A stretch of DNA of 64,000 nucleotides from NCBI GenBank assembly GCA_023333565.1, contig JAJKFH010000948.1, positions 3,856,001-3,920,000 of the forward strand, in the 5' to 3' direction. This DNA is from Puffinus mauretanicus (Eukaryota; Chordata; Aves; Procellariiformes; Procellariidae). Under the pieces are notes generated by a model that was not told the DNA's origin, searched no databases, and worked only from the letters and a program-made list of their open reading frames with translations. A program made the position numbers and the translations under genes. The stretch's first letter is position 1. Each line of letters starts with the position of its first letter. Below, piece after piece: positions 20,901 through 31,660 of this stretch.

Positions 20901-22894
20901 AAGACGTCCTGTGGTTCTAATCCAGGAGAATTTGGGCTGAGACGAAGTACACAGTTGGTTCACCACGGTGTCATTGGACAGATGCGGTCACACAAGGACA
21001 AGACGGGGTAACGCTTCTCTCTTTAGAAAGGCTTGCGGTCACCTTCCTCACCCTGCTCCTGTAAGCAACACATAATTAGAAACAAGAAAAACTCTCCTTG
21101 AATTAACAAGGAAGGGATGGGATAAACTGGCCAGCAAAGAGGGGTGGAGGAAATATGGATTATGTGGAGAATATCACTAGCCTGATCCAAAGCCTACTGA
21201 TATTAATGAGAGGTTTTCTACTGGCTCCGACTGGTTTTTCCAAGTCTTTCACATCACTTGCAAACACGGGCAGTAATGACTGGGCATTTTACTCAACCCT
21301 TCTTCTCTCATTTCCTCCCCTCTTCCTCTTGAACATGAGGTTAATCGCATCTTAATCCTATCTCCAGCCACTTGTGCTGGTGCTACATGAACCTTCACAG
21401 GAACCTGCTGTTTTCTGGCTCCTGAAGGACAACATGAAGGAAAAAGTCTCTCACATGCTTTAAATGCCCTGTACCTGACATGAGGGGGTTGATGAACCTC
21501 TGGAACCTTTTTATTTCTCTGTCTTCTCCTGGCTTGCCAGCTCTCCTCACCCTGCAATCTCAGTCTAGGGGAGGGGTATAAATTATGACATAATTAAAAT
21601 GAAACAACACTCCCTTTCTTCAAGTGAGTCATGTGCAGGTATCCAGAAAATGTACAGCGTGAAAATTACCTCCGGTTCAGGGCATTAAGACTACGAAGTA
21701 GCTCCTTAGAGTTCCTTTGGAAAAATAAATATGGAGCGCCTCTAACTTGTAAATAAAGAAAACTAATTTCCTACCCTTGGCAGTAGCAGACCAGAATAAC
21801 CAGATTACAAAGCTTCCCGTGAATTTGCTGCGCGGGGCGGCGCGCGCTGCTGCGTTGCTTCAGGGACAGCCCGGAAAGCAAACCGTGATGCAAAGGGCTG
21901 CGCTTGGTCCCTCCTCTGCCCCCATGGCAAGAGCTCTCCCCGCTGCAGCTGGTGCCTGGCACAGCGCCCGTTGCCCAGCCTGTTGGGACAACTCTGCTTC
22001 CCAGCAGAGCGGGCGGCGAGCCGGAGCCCCACCTTTTCTCCACCTTCTCCTCTCTCAACACAGGTGGATGACAAGGGAGGAAAACCATAGTCCTGCAGAG
22101 ACCCATCTTTGCACACCATGCAAGTATCACAGAAAGGCCTTACTAGGCACGAAGGTTCTAGAATATCGACCACAATCTCTTTAGTAAATAGGCACATGCC
22201 TGTAGAGATTTAAAGGAATACATTGGTTGGTTTAATTTTTATACTTACTCATAACCTGATGAAATATTCAGAAACTCACAAATTTAGCTACATTATTTTT
22301 TCTTTTAATGGAAGATGACAAGTGAAAGTGTAAATCCTGCTGAAATGCATAAGATTAATGCCTGTGATAACTATGGAGGTGCTTTCACAGCACTGGTTGG
22401 TGTTTTAAATCTAAGTTGATTTAGATTTAAAAGCCACGTTGACTTCAGTGAGCACTCCTGAGCCAAAACGCACAGGGAAACCTTTGCAGACTTTCACTCA
22501 AAACATATTTTGAAAACTGTCTGCAGCTTCCTTGCAGCTCCCAAGGGAAAATGAAAGGCCGGAGAATGACGTTTCAATTGTTCACGTCTACTTTGCGTAT
22601 GACGTGCCGTACCACCCCGACGGTTATGAAGCCCGGGCCTGCTGGAGCACACCCCGTAGGTGTGCACACGAGTAACCAGCTGCGGGTCTTGCAGCAACCT
22701 CTGTGGCCCAAGTTGTCGCTTCTGTGAGGGTTTCTCAGGGCGCTCGCTGCGAGCAGCACTCTGCATGTCCTCCTTCTTGCACGCGCAGAAGGTCACCTCG
22801 GGTCCTGCCCCGATGCGGGAGCGTGGTGGGCTCCCACCTGCAGACGTCTGTGCGTGCCGCAAACTGAAGGCTTCCATGCCCTCCCCCACCGCAG
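17938..22894. other. Intron-like DNA with GC patches
   Basis: AT-rich with GC/CpG-richer patches at about 18.79-18.95, 19.14-19.51, 21.82-22.07 and 22.56-22.89 kb. A minus-strand CCACAG..CAG/GTAAAT arrangement at 18470-18512 and other isolated splice-like sites are not supported by anything else. A perfect 12-bp inverted repeat lies at 22403-22432. Confidence 0.45.
22403..22432. repeat. Perfect 12-bp inverted repeat
   Basis: TTTTAAATCTAA (22403-22414) and TTAGATTTAAAA (22421-22432) are exact reverse complements around a 6-base loop, GTTGAT. Just downstream, CACGTTGACTTCAGTGAGCA resembles a block common in old amniote repeats, so this may be the edge of an ancient element. Confidence 0.75.
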
Positions 22895-22985
22895 CCGCGG
22901 CTCGCCGCTACCGAAACCCTTCGCTGTCGGGTTGCCCAATCCCAGCTGAACCGTTGCCAAGCTCACAGCGTACCTTAAACAACAG
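22895..22985 (+). CDS. Candidate internal exon (91 nt), hypothetical three-exon gene
   Basis: A very good acceptor (CCCTCCCCCACCGCAG) precedes 91 nt ending in a CAACAG/GTAGGT donor. Only the frame with one base carried in is open; it reads AARRYRNPSLSGCPIPAEPL and onward to TLNN, leaving two bases (AG). Both ends therefore match the neighbouring candidates at 17874-17937 and 24703-24955. It is CpG-rich, which fits either coding constraint or the local GC patch. No domain is recognised. Confidence 0.3.
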
Positions 22986-23494
22986 GTAGGTCTCCAGTGC
23001 ACGGTCACCCCAGTGCAGGTACAACCTTCCCCTTCTGTGAGATTTTAATGTCACGGCATAGGAGAATATTGGTGTAACTTGAGGTGTGGCGGTTTTAACC
23101 CTTTGGAAAAGAACGACATTCGCAAGAGCGTCACCGCAAATTTAGTTTACTGCCACAATACCTTGCTCCTCTGTTTTCAGTTTTAAGGTGGTTCCTTAGA
23201 AAATGATAAAATGCAGTTCATTTATACATTACAGCTGCATTTCCGAACTGTTGTCTAATACAGATCTTGAAAATTACATTTGCTACCCTACTGTTTTATG
23301 AATGCCTCATTCCTTCCTAATGAATAAAGAATAAGCATGGCTAAATCTGGAATTTGCAGATGGATGTAACATAGACTGTAAAATACATATATTTATGCAC
23401 TCATATATAATTTTATGATTCTGGAGTTTTGTTTTCTTTGGGGTGGGTTTTTTTGCATACTGACTTACTTGGAAGCTCCAGATGCCTGTGGCTT
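22986..23494. other. Intron-like DNA
   Basis: AT-rich sequence leading to the CR1 insertion. In the three-exon model it is the first part of an intron running from 22986 to 24702. Confidence 0.5.
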
Positions 23495-23990
23495 CTCCTG
23501 AGACCCAGCCTAGAGAACCGCATCCAGCTCTGGGGCCCCCAGCACAAGAAAGACATGGACCTGTTGGAGCAGGTCCAGAGGAGGGCCATGAAAATGGTCA
23601 GAGGACTGGAACACCTCCTCTATGAAGAAAGGCTGAGAGAGTTGGGGTTGTTCAGCCTGGAGAAGAGAAGGCTTCAGGGAAACCTCATTGCGGCCTTTCA
23701 GTACTTAAAGGGCGCTTATAAGAAAGATGGGAACGAACTTTTTAGCAGGGCCTGTTGCGACAGGTTTTAAACAAAAAGAGGGTAGATTTAGACTAGATAT
23801 AAGGAAAAAAATTTTTACAATGAGGGTGGCGAAACACTGGCACATGTTGTCCAGAGAGGTGGTAGATGCCTGGAAACAATCAAGGTCAGGCTGGACGAGG
23901 CTCTGTGCAACCTGATCTAGTTGAAGATCTCCCTGCCCATGGCAGTGATCTTTAAAGGACCCTTCCAACCCAAACTGCTCTGTGATTCTT
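23495..23990 (+). mobile_element. CR1 LINE, 5'-truncated copy, sense
   Basis: This is the 3' end of a chicken-repeat-1 retrotransposon. It carries the C-terminal part of ORF2, the reverse-transcriptase protein that copies CR1 RNA. Visible pieces include [20 protein letters not shown] and [20 protein letters not shown]. The frame is broken: the reading shifts near 23.73-23.77 kb (into KQKEGRFRLDIRKKIFTMRV) and again near 23.87 kb, and the family stop TAG falls at 23918-23920. The short 3' untranslated block CTCCCTGCCCATGGCAGTGA and CCCTTCCAACCCAAACTG follows, ending in a single TGTGATTCT unit. Severe 5' truncation is usual for CR1. Moderate decay indicates an old, inactive copy. Confidence 0.97.
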
Positions 23991-24702
23991 GAGTGCCCAA
24001 GTGGGGATTTGGGTATCCGTGTTAGTGCACGCAAGTCAGAATATCGGATTAATTGTTGGCAAACTGAGGGCATTTGATGTCAGCTCAGAACTGAACCCCA
24101 GGATTCAGATCCCGTATTCCTAAATGGAGGATTTTCAAGGGAAACAGAATAGAGTCCAACAGCGAAACCAACAAAATAGATAGGAACTCCTCCCTTGTTT
24201 AAATTTTATCATAGAAGTTCAAAATGAAATCAGTGGTTCTGCAGTGGGCTGGTAAGCAACAGTATGATCAAAAAACAGGCTGTGGAAAACTCGGGGAAGG
24301 TAATTTTGATGAGCATGATTTCTTCAACAGTCTTGTGACAATGTGTAACAAGAAAACGGCCAATGAAAGTCTTCACATTTCAATTATTGGATTAAGGCTT
24401 GGAAAGGACTAATGATTGAGAAAGGGAAGAGAGGAATCAGCAGGAAAACAAAACAAAACCAAAACAACAAAAATTCCCCAAGGTCTTATTGCAGAATAAT
24501 GTTCTTATCCAGCACCCCTCCCCTGGGAGGCCTCTGTCACTGTTCCCCAGGGACATGGGGCCGATCATCCCCATAAGCAGCTCTGGGAGGAGGGGTAAAC
24601 TCCTTTCCCAAGGTGGTGAAGCAAGTAGGGCGTCACTACCTCCTGGAAAAGAGAACAGGCTGGTTTTATTTTAATCGTGATATCTGCGTTTGTAATCCCC
24701 AG
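23991..24702. other. Intron-like DNA
   Basis: AT-rich, with a CAAAA-type tract at about 24450-24476. No exon is supported before the acceptor at 24702. Confidence 0.5.
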
Positions 24703-24955
24703 ATGTGCTGTAAGCAAAGCCGAACAGCTTTTACTTTTGACTTCAAATGGGAACGAAATGCGTGGGCATGAAGAGGACGCTCCGGGGAGGCGGACGGTGA
24801 AAGATCCGGCTAACACCGTCTTAAGAGAGAAGCTGCAGCAGGAAGCTGAAAGGACACCCTGGGTAGATTTGTTATCAGAGCTTCCAGTCTTGATGAGAGA
24901 GAGGTGCAAAAATAAGCAAAAGGATTTTGAATTCCTGAGCTCATGGCTGCTTTGA
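24703..24955 (+). CDS. Candidate terminal exon, hypothetical three-exon gene
   Basis: The acceptor CTGCGTTTGTAATCCCCAG is followed by a frame open for 83 codons to TGA at 24953-24955. Two bases (AG) carried in from 22895-22985 complete an arginine, then CAVSKAEQLLLLTSNGNEMR. The C-terminal half is charged and helix-like (TVLREKLQQEAERTPWVDLL ... ending FLSSWLL). Several CpGs occur in it. An AATAAA lies at 25094-25099, about 140 bases past the stop. The protein matches nothing I know; the whole model would be about 135 residues. It may be a lineage-specific or non-coding transcript. Confidence 0.33.
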
Positions 24956-25093
24956 TGAGCTGAAGCGGCCAGGCTGAACCCACCGGCAGTCAGAGGTTTC
25001 ACCTGTCACATCAGCGGGACAAGGATTTCAGCCGCTTCTGAAGGACTTGTATTTTTGTCTCTTGTATGCCCAGGCACTCTATGTTTAAAAAAA

Positions 25094-25099
25094 AATAAA
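25094..25099 (+). terminator. Possible polyadenylation signal
   Basis: AATAAA inside an A-rich run, 139 bases after the stop of the candidate terminal exon at 24703-24955. The downstream sequence is not notably GU-rich, so it may be incidental. Confidence 0.3.
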
Positions 25100-25699
25100 G
25101 GAAAAAGACCTAGACAGCAGAATGATCCTTAATTCAGTCCCTTTGAGTCTCGAACCTGATGGCTGGGCCCAAAAATCACAGAACAGCCCACCCCCCCGAC
25201 ACAGCTGAACCCCAGGGGGAGGGAAGCCCCCCAGAGAAGCACTCTTTTGCCATCCAGTGGGGCGAGGGGGAGGCAAACAGAAAGCCCCAATAGACATGCC
25301 CTAAATATCTTTTCGTACATTGTGTTACTACGCTTGAGAGGCATTGCTGAGAAACGGAGTTTACAAACTGGGGAAAAGTTTGCAGCTGTAACAATAATAT
25401 TTATAGTTTTGTAATTTATTTGTAGCTTTGTGAAATGTATCTGGGTAAATGGCTATCCCAGCCCGAGGCAATAGCTGATGTCCAGCAGCGGGTGCGAGGT
25501 TAGCGGTTACGCTTAGCTAGCTTGGGGGGGTGCACAAGATTTTGTGCTGCAGACTGTATAAGCATAGGAGGCAGAAAAAACGATTTCCCTGCCTCCTGGA
25601 AGGCCTGCGTCCAGTTCCCCATCCAGTTCACTTCAGCTGATGCCTGTGGGTGGTTCTCAACATTAAAGCACTGTAGGAGAGGTCCTGAAGCCCGTTAGC
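25100..25699. other. Non-coding
   Basis: Mixed composition with a G-rich run at 25524-25531 and C-rich runs near 25190 that open minus-strand frames of about 70 codons. No supporting signals. Confidence 0.5.
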
Positions 25700-25897
25700 C
25701 AAGCTGCAGGAGTCGCGCACGTGGCTGTGCCGCGTCGGGAGCAGCCGGCCGAGAGCGGAGGGGCTCTCGGCAGAGGGGCCGGGGCCAGCGGCGAGGGAGC
25801 GGCTGGAGGCACGGCCGGCAGGGAGCCGGGCAGCTCCAGACCATCGCTTCACATGGCAGTTTATCGCCCAACAAAACTTAGCTTTCGCTTACTGCAG
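25700..25897 (+). promoter_or_regulatory. CpG mini-island with possible first exon
   Basis: Dense CpGs from 25715 to 25825, in AT-rich surroundings, run into an ATG at 25853. That ATG opens 15 codons (MAVYRPTKLSFRLLQ) and then CAG/GTGATG at 25898. The start context is weak (C at -3, G at +4). The exon would end in phase 0, which suits the candidate exons at 47787 and 49622 on the same strand. A non-coding transcript start or a bare GC patch is as likely. Confidence 0.3.
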
Positions 25898-26908
25898 GTG
25901 ATGGGAAAAAGTCCAGCCTAGAAATTACTTCCTTAGAGAAAAAGACTATGGACTGTTATAGTTAAAGAATAACTGTAACAGTCAGTTACTATCACTCTGT
26001 TTATCTCCGTGGTCAGACTTTTGTTATTCGAAAACAAAAAAAAACCCCTTTGTTAACTGTTTGATTCATGTTTGCCAATAGGAAAAATTAGCTAGTTCAG
26101 TACAATTTTCCCAGTTGCCCAGGTGCGGCCTCAAGCCACCGCTCTCGGAGCAACTCCCTTCGATTTGAAGCCAGACCTTGTTGCTGGCCGTCGCGTCCTG
26201 GCAGGAGGGTTACCTCTGAACAGCAGGAGCAGTGTTTCAACGAAATGACTGCACTCTTCTTTTTCCAGAGGATCCCTGCTACCACTGGTATGTAGGATGG
26301 AGGATACGTAGTCTGAGGATATACTAAGGCAGTGTAGTCTATCTCATTAGTTAGAAAAGGAAGCGAACAAGGAGATTCTAGGAAGAAAAAAGGGCAAGGT
26401 ATTAAAATAACTAAATACCATCCCAGACTCCAACAGACTCCTTGGCTCTGAGCAATTATAAATAATGCTGGGCACATGGGATGAAACTTAATTTAGACTG
26501 CAGTTTCATAGTCACTTCAAGCTAATCTAAGTTGGCACCATTTATGAAAGAAGCAGTCTTGCCTGCCTGTCTGTCCCCACAAAGCCATTCCCTCTTTTTT
26601 TCCCCTCTTTTTCCTCCCCCCTCACACACAGAGCAGCTTTATTTGTGCCTGCGTGGCATGCGGTGGGGCAGGCGGTTCGCCCAGAGGGACAACCCCGCTG
26701 CTCCCAGGCACGCCTACAGCCTCCCCTGCCCCCTTCCAGGCTACAGCCACCCTGATAACAACAGGGGAAAAAACCATCAACAACAGAGAAGGGTTTTGCT
26801 AACCCAGATAGGTTTCCTGGTTTGGTTTGGGGTTGCAGGGTGGTGCAGTGACATCTTCAAGCAGCGATGACAGTACAGCAACGTACCCCGAATACTGTGA
26901 AACAGGGG

Positions 26909-26975
26909 AGCAGTTAAGACACTTGGACTTGAATCGCCCCGGAGTTGGCACTGATTCCAGCATTTGCTAGCTTAA
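26909..26975 (+). repeat. Possible MIR-like SINE fragment, sense
   Basis: AGCAGTTAAGACACTTGGAC then CTTGAATCGCCCCGGAGTTG, then TTTGCTAGCTTAA recall the MIR order GTGGTTAAGAGCA-TGGACT / TTCGAATCCTGGCTCTGCCAC / TTGCTAGCTGTG. There are several indels, so this is tentative. Confidence 0.35.
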
Positions 26976-27118
26976 TGCTCTTTTGTTATTGCTGTGTAAT
27001 ATATTAACTTCTACAGGTCACAGCCCATCAGCCCTGATCCACTGGTGAATTGTCCAAATACAGGCAAGCAAAATGCTATCTACTGCAGCCATAGAGGAAA
27101 AAAAGGCTTTTTTTCCCA

Positions 27119-27148
27119 TATATATATATATATATTTTTTTTTTTTTT
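27119..27148. repeat. (TA)n followed by poly-T
   Basis: About eight TA units running directly into a T14 run. Simple repeat. Confidence 0.9.
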
Positions 27149-30100
27149 AAATTGTTTGGCCCATTAAGATATTGACACCCACCCCTGTGTTGATCTTTGG
27201 ACTCTATAACGGGACATTGGCCTCAGTTAATGTTTTGGAGTTATTAATCCTATGTCAGGGAGCCCAAGCTGAACTCAGTGAACACAGGCAAAGTACGTGC
27301 CCCTGTGCATTCACCTAATTCTACTTTTCCTGAAGTTTATATGTATTTTCATGAGTGCAACCTCAATCTCACAGCTGAACATCTATGCTTGTTTTAAGAT
27401 AATTGCACAAGACAAAATACAACTAAAATGCAGCAGCCTTATTTAGGATACTTAAAAACAAATTACAAATAAAGGAGTGGTGAACAAAAAGGCCCCTGGG
27501 ATCGTTTCTGAGGTCAGCTGCTCATTTTGCAGGAAGCTTGCTTTCTCCTGCATTAGAAGAGTTGAACAACTGTAAGTATAAGTTGGGTGTAAATTTTATT
27601 GAGATCTGCTCTTTACTGCCAGAAAGTTGCAAAGAGCTCCCATATAAACAAGCACTGTTTACAGATATCTTCTCAGTAGTGGCACTCTACTGTTAAACAT
27701 TAATTCTTAGGAATGTGTATGTTGTGCAACCTTTTTACGTGCTATTTGGATCTGTTAGCAACTTGTAAGGGCACTTTCGGTAATTTAGGATCAAAGCATA
27801 GGTTTGGGAGAAAGTTTCCTATACAAAATGTAGGAATACACACATTAAAGAGCAAACAATTTTTTTTTTTTTTAAAGTAAAGGTGCCCTGAAATTTGTGT
27901 TACAACCATTGAATTATTAGGAGAGCAAAAAAGACCTTGACAATTGGTCCCATCTGGTGTATTTGCATTCTGCCAGAGGAGGAGAACAGACACACAAATG
28001 GTAAAAGCAAGCTGGCAAAAAAGACTAGGGAAATAACAAAGATTTGTGATCCTTTCTGGGGAGACAAAACAAGCAAGCATACTATTTTTAATGCAAGGTT
28101 CCTGTCGAGAGCAGCATAGGCGAGAGGTCTCTGCTCCAGCTGTTGGTGGAGAGGACGAAGGGAAGTTCTCCACAGAGAACCAAAGAGTGAACACCCACGT
28201 TTGCAGGTGTCTCCCGGGGAGCGTGCAGCAATAGTTATGCATGAGCTGAGGTTTTTTGGTCTCTTTGGAGAAGAGGAAGTGAATCAGAAACTCCCAGAGA
28301 GACCCAAGGAGGAAAAAAAGGGAGTTACCTTCTTGCCAGTAAGCAACCCTGCCCGGCCTACAGTTACCACTTGAGAGGGATGCTCGGACAAATGCACCTC
28401 ACTGTCCAAACCACACAGTTTGGTTTGGGTTTTTTTTGGGGGGGTGGGGGTGATTTTGTGGTTTAGTCCAGGTCTGTTTCTTTGGGGAGCTTTGGCCATT
28501 GGCTGTGAAGCGAGCCCACCAGACTGTCAGCAGGGTATCACATCCTCTAACACCTGAGAGGGCTTACTGTTCATTGTTTTACTGGGTGTTCTACTTTTTG
28601 TTTAACCCCAGGTTGGTAGACACTGAGAAAAACTTTCAATTTGCAGAGTCTTTTGCTTTTTGTCGGTGTTATCCCAGGTTGATCCACTCAGTACCTAAAG
28701 GATTCCAGGAAAGGAAGCCGGTGGAGTTACCAGTCAAAAATTATTACATCTGGTATCATTACTTTTCCGTGAAAGGTTTAGTTTGGTGTTTGCTGGGATA
28801 GTGGGGATACACTTAGAGCTTGTCTGTGGGAAATCAGTGACCATGAGGAAACACACACACAGAGTGCATAAATGGCAACACGTGTTAAACACTCATGTAA
28901 GGAGATTCAGACTGACCCTAGCAGGCAGAGGTATCTATCTAGAATATGCACTTAAGAGCACGTATCTCATCCAGTGAAGTACAACACACACAGCAGAAAG
29001 TTCAACGCGGTGTCCCTGTGTCAGAGCTGGTCTGTATTCTGAGATTCTGTAACCTCAGAGTGTGCCTAACAACGCTGCCATTTCGGTATCTCTCCGAGAG
29101 CCTGATTCTCATTGGGGACATTTTTCAAAATGCCCATAGTAGGGAGAAATTGCCCACCTACATGTGAAGTCAGGAAAAATTCCTCCGGGAGTCACGGTGA
29201 CTCAGGAACAGCCGAGCTCTGCCAAACTGGAACAAGTTCAGAGGCAGCACTGCCTATGATCAATTCATTACATAAACCTCAGATAAGGGAGTGGCAAGAA
29301 ACTTTCCTGCCACCAACCATGAAAAACAGTTACGGGGAAACAAAGCAGCCACTGCATGGGCTTTTCACAATCTACTCAATCTCGGTAGTGTAAGGGCCCC
29401 AAAGGGCCTGGTGGTAAATACAGAAGAAATTGAAACCAGAGATTAAGCTGCTGTGCTAAGCCATAATGTCATTTTTTCTAATATCTCCAGGCACAGACAG
29501 CAGCTGCAGTTAAGTAGATAGCCTTAGGAAATAACTTCTTGGTACAAGAAAGGAGGAGAAAAGTAATTTTCTTTCCTCACATTCTTTTTGCAGAATGCAT
29601 TGCTTAAGTTACAAAACTGCTATGAAATATAAGAATAAAAGATAGCCCTGTGTAGCAAGGACCACAGAAGTTAAAAAACACGTAACTGGATTCCAAGCAA
29701 GGTCCCACATAGGTTTCCATGAACTGATGAGTTTCTCTGAGCACCAAACCAGTGGTCACACATGTAGGATCCTACTGCCTCTGGGCTGGTAAAGCCTCTG
29801 AGCACAGGTCTCAGTAGAAACTGAATGCAAAACAAAATTTGAAGCTATGTTTCATACTAAATCTGTCATAATTCAGTAGTTGGTCTTGTGTGCCTGGTGA
29901 TGTGAATGGCCAGAACCTGTGCAACAGTTATTTTACATGCTCTGCAAGAAAATACTGTCAAAATCCAGGGGGGAGAAGAAAACAGCTTAAGGTCATGGTT
30001 TAAGTATAGCTCTTGCAACACTGCAGCATGTCCTGGAGAGTGCCTGCTTGGATGAATTAGCCAGAGGCGTTGATTTGTTCAAATGAGTTCACATTTGGGA

Positions 30101-31387
30101 AAACTCTATAGACTACATACCAAAAGGCTCCTAAAAATTTTACAACAGCCAGGAACATGAGAAAGAGGTAACAATGTCCTGATGAGTGTGGGAAGGGGGG
30201 GTAAAGAAAAAAAAAAAATCACAAAAATGCCTAAGCAGATGCCTTCATAAAACACTCACTTATGCCTCTGCTTTTGAAATACCAGAGTCCAAAACTTCCT
30301 GAGGATTTAGTGGGAACTTCTGGGATTCATCCAGAATTAAGTTATGGTTGTAAAGCTAATGAAAGGCAATTTGAGAACATCCCCAAAGTCTTAAACCTTC
30401 CGAGGAGAAACGTCAGCCTCTTTTAGGAATTAATAGGCGAAGAGGTTGGACAGGAGCCATTTCTCCCTCTGCGATTGTTCTGGGCATGAAAAATGACAAT
30501 CAAGCGCATTCTGCTCCTTCTTCTCTAGGGTCTGTGTTGCACAGAGCAGTACACCCAGCTCTGGGCAGGAGAGCTTTCTAGGAAGGCTGTGCCCAACAGC
30601 TTCCCAAGAGGCCAGAGCGGCACCGCATGAAATCCAGGGCTATCCTGTTTAGCAACTCGGTAAAAGGAGAGTGAAAGCTTTTGTAACTATTTGAGTAAAA
30701 ATTAAACCTTATGGCTACCTCTCCTCTGGTATGAAAATGCCTTTTCTTACTTGAATTAAAGTCTTTTCTCACGTGTGTCATGAGATGCGCTTTTTGCTAG
30801 GCTACATAAAAACACCCCCCTAAACCAGACCCGCCTGCACAGTGGAACTGGATGTTCATTCAGTGGCTGCACCAAGATAAATATATTGATCTCACTGCCC
30901 CAGCTCATCCTGAGGGAAAAGAAAGTTTGTGTGCAAACAGAACCTAAAGAGGATCTTCCTAAAGAGCTTGGGTGAGAAATCTGAGTAACCAGTGAAACAT
31001 TTCTTCATGGACAAAACATATTATGTGTATGAGAAAGGAACCCCAAACTATTTCCCGTGTTATCATGGTACTTTTCCTTCATGTATGACAACGTCTTTGC
31101 AATTCTTTATCACCATCACATTAGGGGTCAAACATGGCACTTACTTAAATTGCAAAACATAAAGCTTCCTCATAAGTCTCAGTTGGGTACAAAGTACCTT
31201 AAAAACCAAATTCCTTAACCACAGTTTAAGTTAGAGTAGAAGAGTATGAAAGTCTCACATGCCCTAGAAATAATTAATCTGGCAATGTCTTTATTCTGTC
31301 TTTGCACTTCCCGCACAGCCAGGTTCAGGCCAGGACAACAGACAGGGCTTAGCCTGACACAGAGGAATTCTCCAGCTAAGTGCCCTA

Positions 31388-31546
31388 AGTCAGATCTGAA
31401 GAAAAAAACAAAACAAAACAAAACCCCAAAACCAAAAAAACCCCAAACAAACCCGACAACCCAAAGAGCCAAGCAAGCAAAAAACCCCAAATGTACTAAA
31501 AAAAAAAAAAAAAGAAAATAAAAAAGGAAAAAAAAGCAAACCCCAC
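31388..31546. repeat. A-rich (CAAAA/CCCCAAA) low-complexity region
   Basis: Irregular CAAAA and CCCCAAA units, then an A15 run and A-rich remainder. It abuts the old repeat at 31554-31660. The irregularity argues against a telomeric origin. Confidence 0.85.
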
Positions 31547-31553
31547 AACTTTG

Positions 31554-31660
31554 TAAGAACAGCCAGATTAGCTCAGACTAAAAATCTACCCAGCCTACTG
31601 TCCTCCCTCTGAAAGAGGCCACGAACAGTGAGCATCTGGGCAAGGGAGTAAGATCAGGAC
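31554..31660 (+). repeat. Ancient sauropsid interspersed repeat
   Basis: TAAGAACAGCCAGATTAGCT, CAGACTAAAAATCTACCCAG and TGTCCTCCCTCTGAAAGAGG, then CCACGAACAG, follow in order the well-known reptile repeat motif AAGAACGGCCATACTGGGTC..AGACCAAAGGTCCATCTAGC..CCAGTATCCTGTCT..CCGACAGTGGCCA. I am sure of the resemblance but not of the formal family name. The copy is about 30 percent or more diverged, by eye. Confidence 0.55.

Larger units (their letters stand above)
25898..31387. other. Intron-like or intergenic DNA with isolated splice-like signals
   Basis: Mostly AT-rich. Isolated items are a strong acceptor TTCTTTTTCCAG before a 19-nt stretch and GTATGT (26269-26287), a very long pyrimidine acceptor at 26592-26631 opening a frame to 26870, and an acceptor/GTAAGT pair enclosing 39 nt at 27533-27571. 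None is tied to other exons. A TA/poly-T tract lies at 27119-27148 and a MIR-like scrap at 26909-26975. Confidence 0.45.

Noticed and set aside
31388..31546. CCCCAAA-like units as an interstitial telomere
   Set aside because: Units are irregular and not TTAGGG/CCCTAA.
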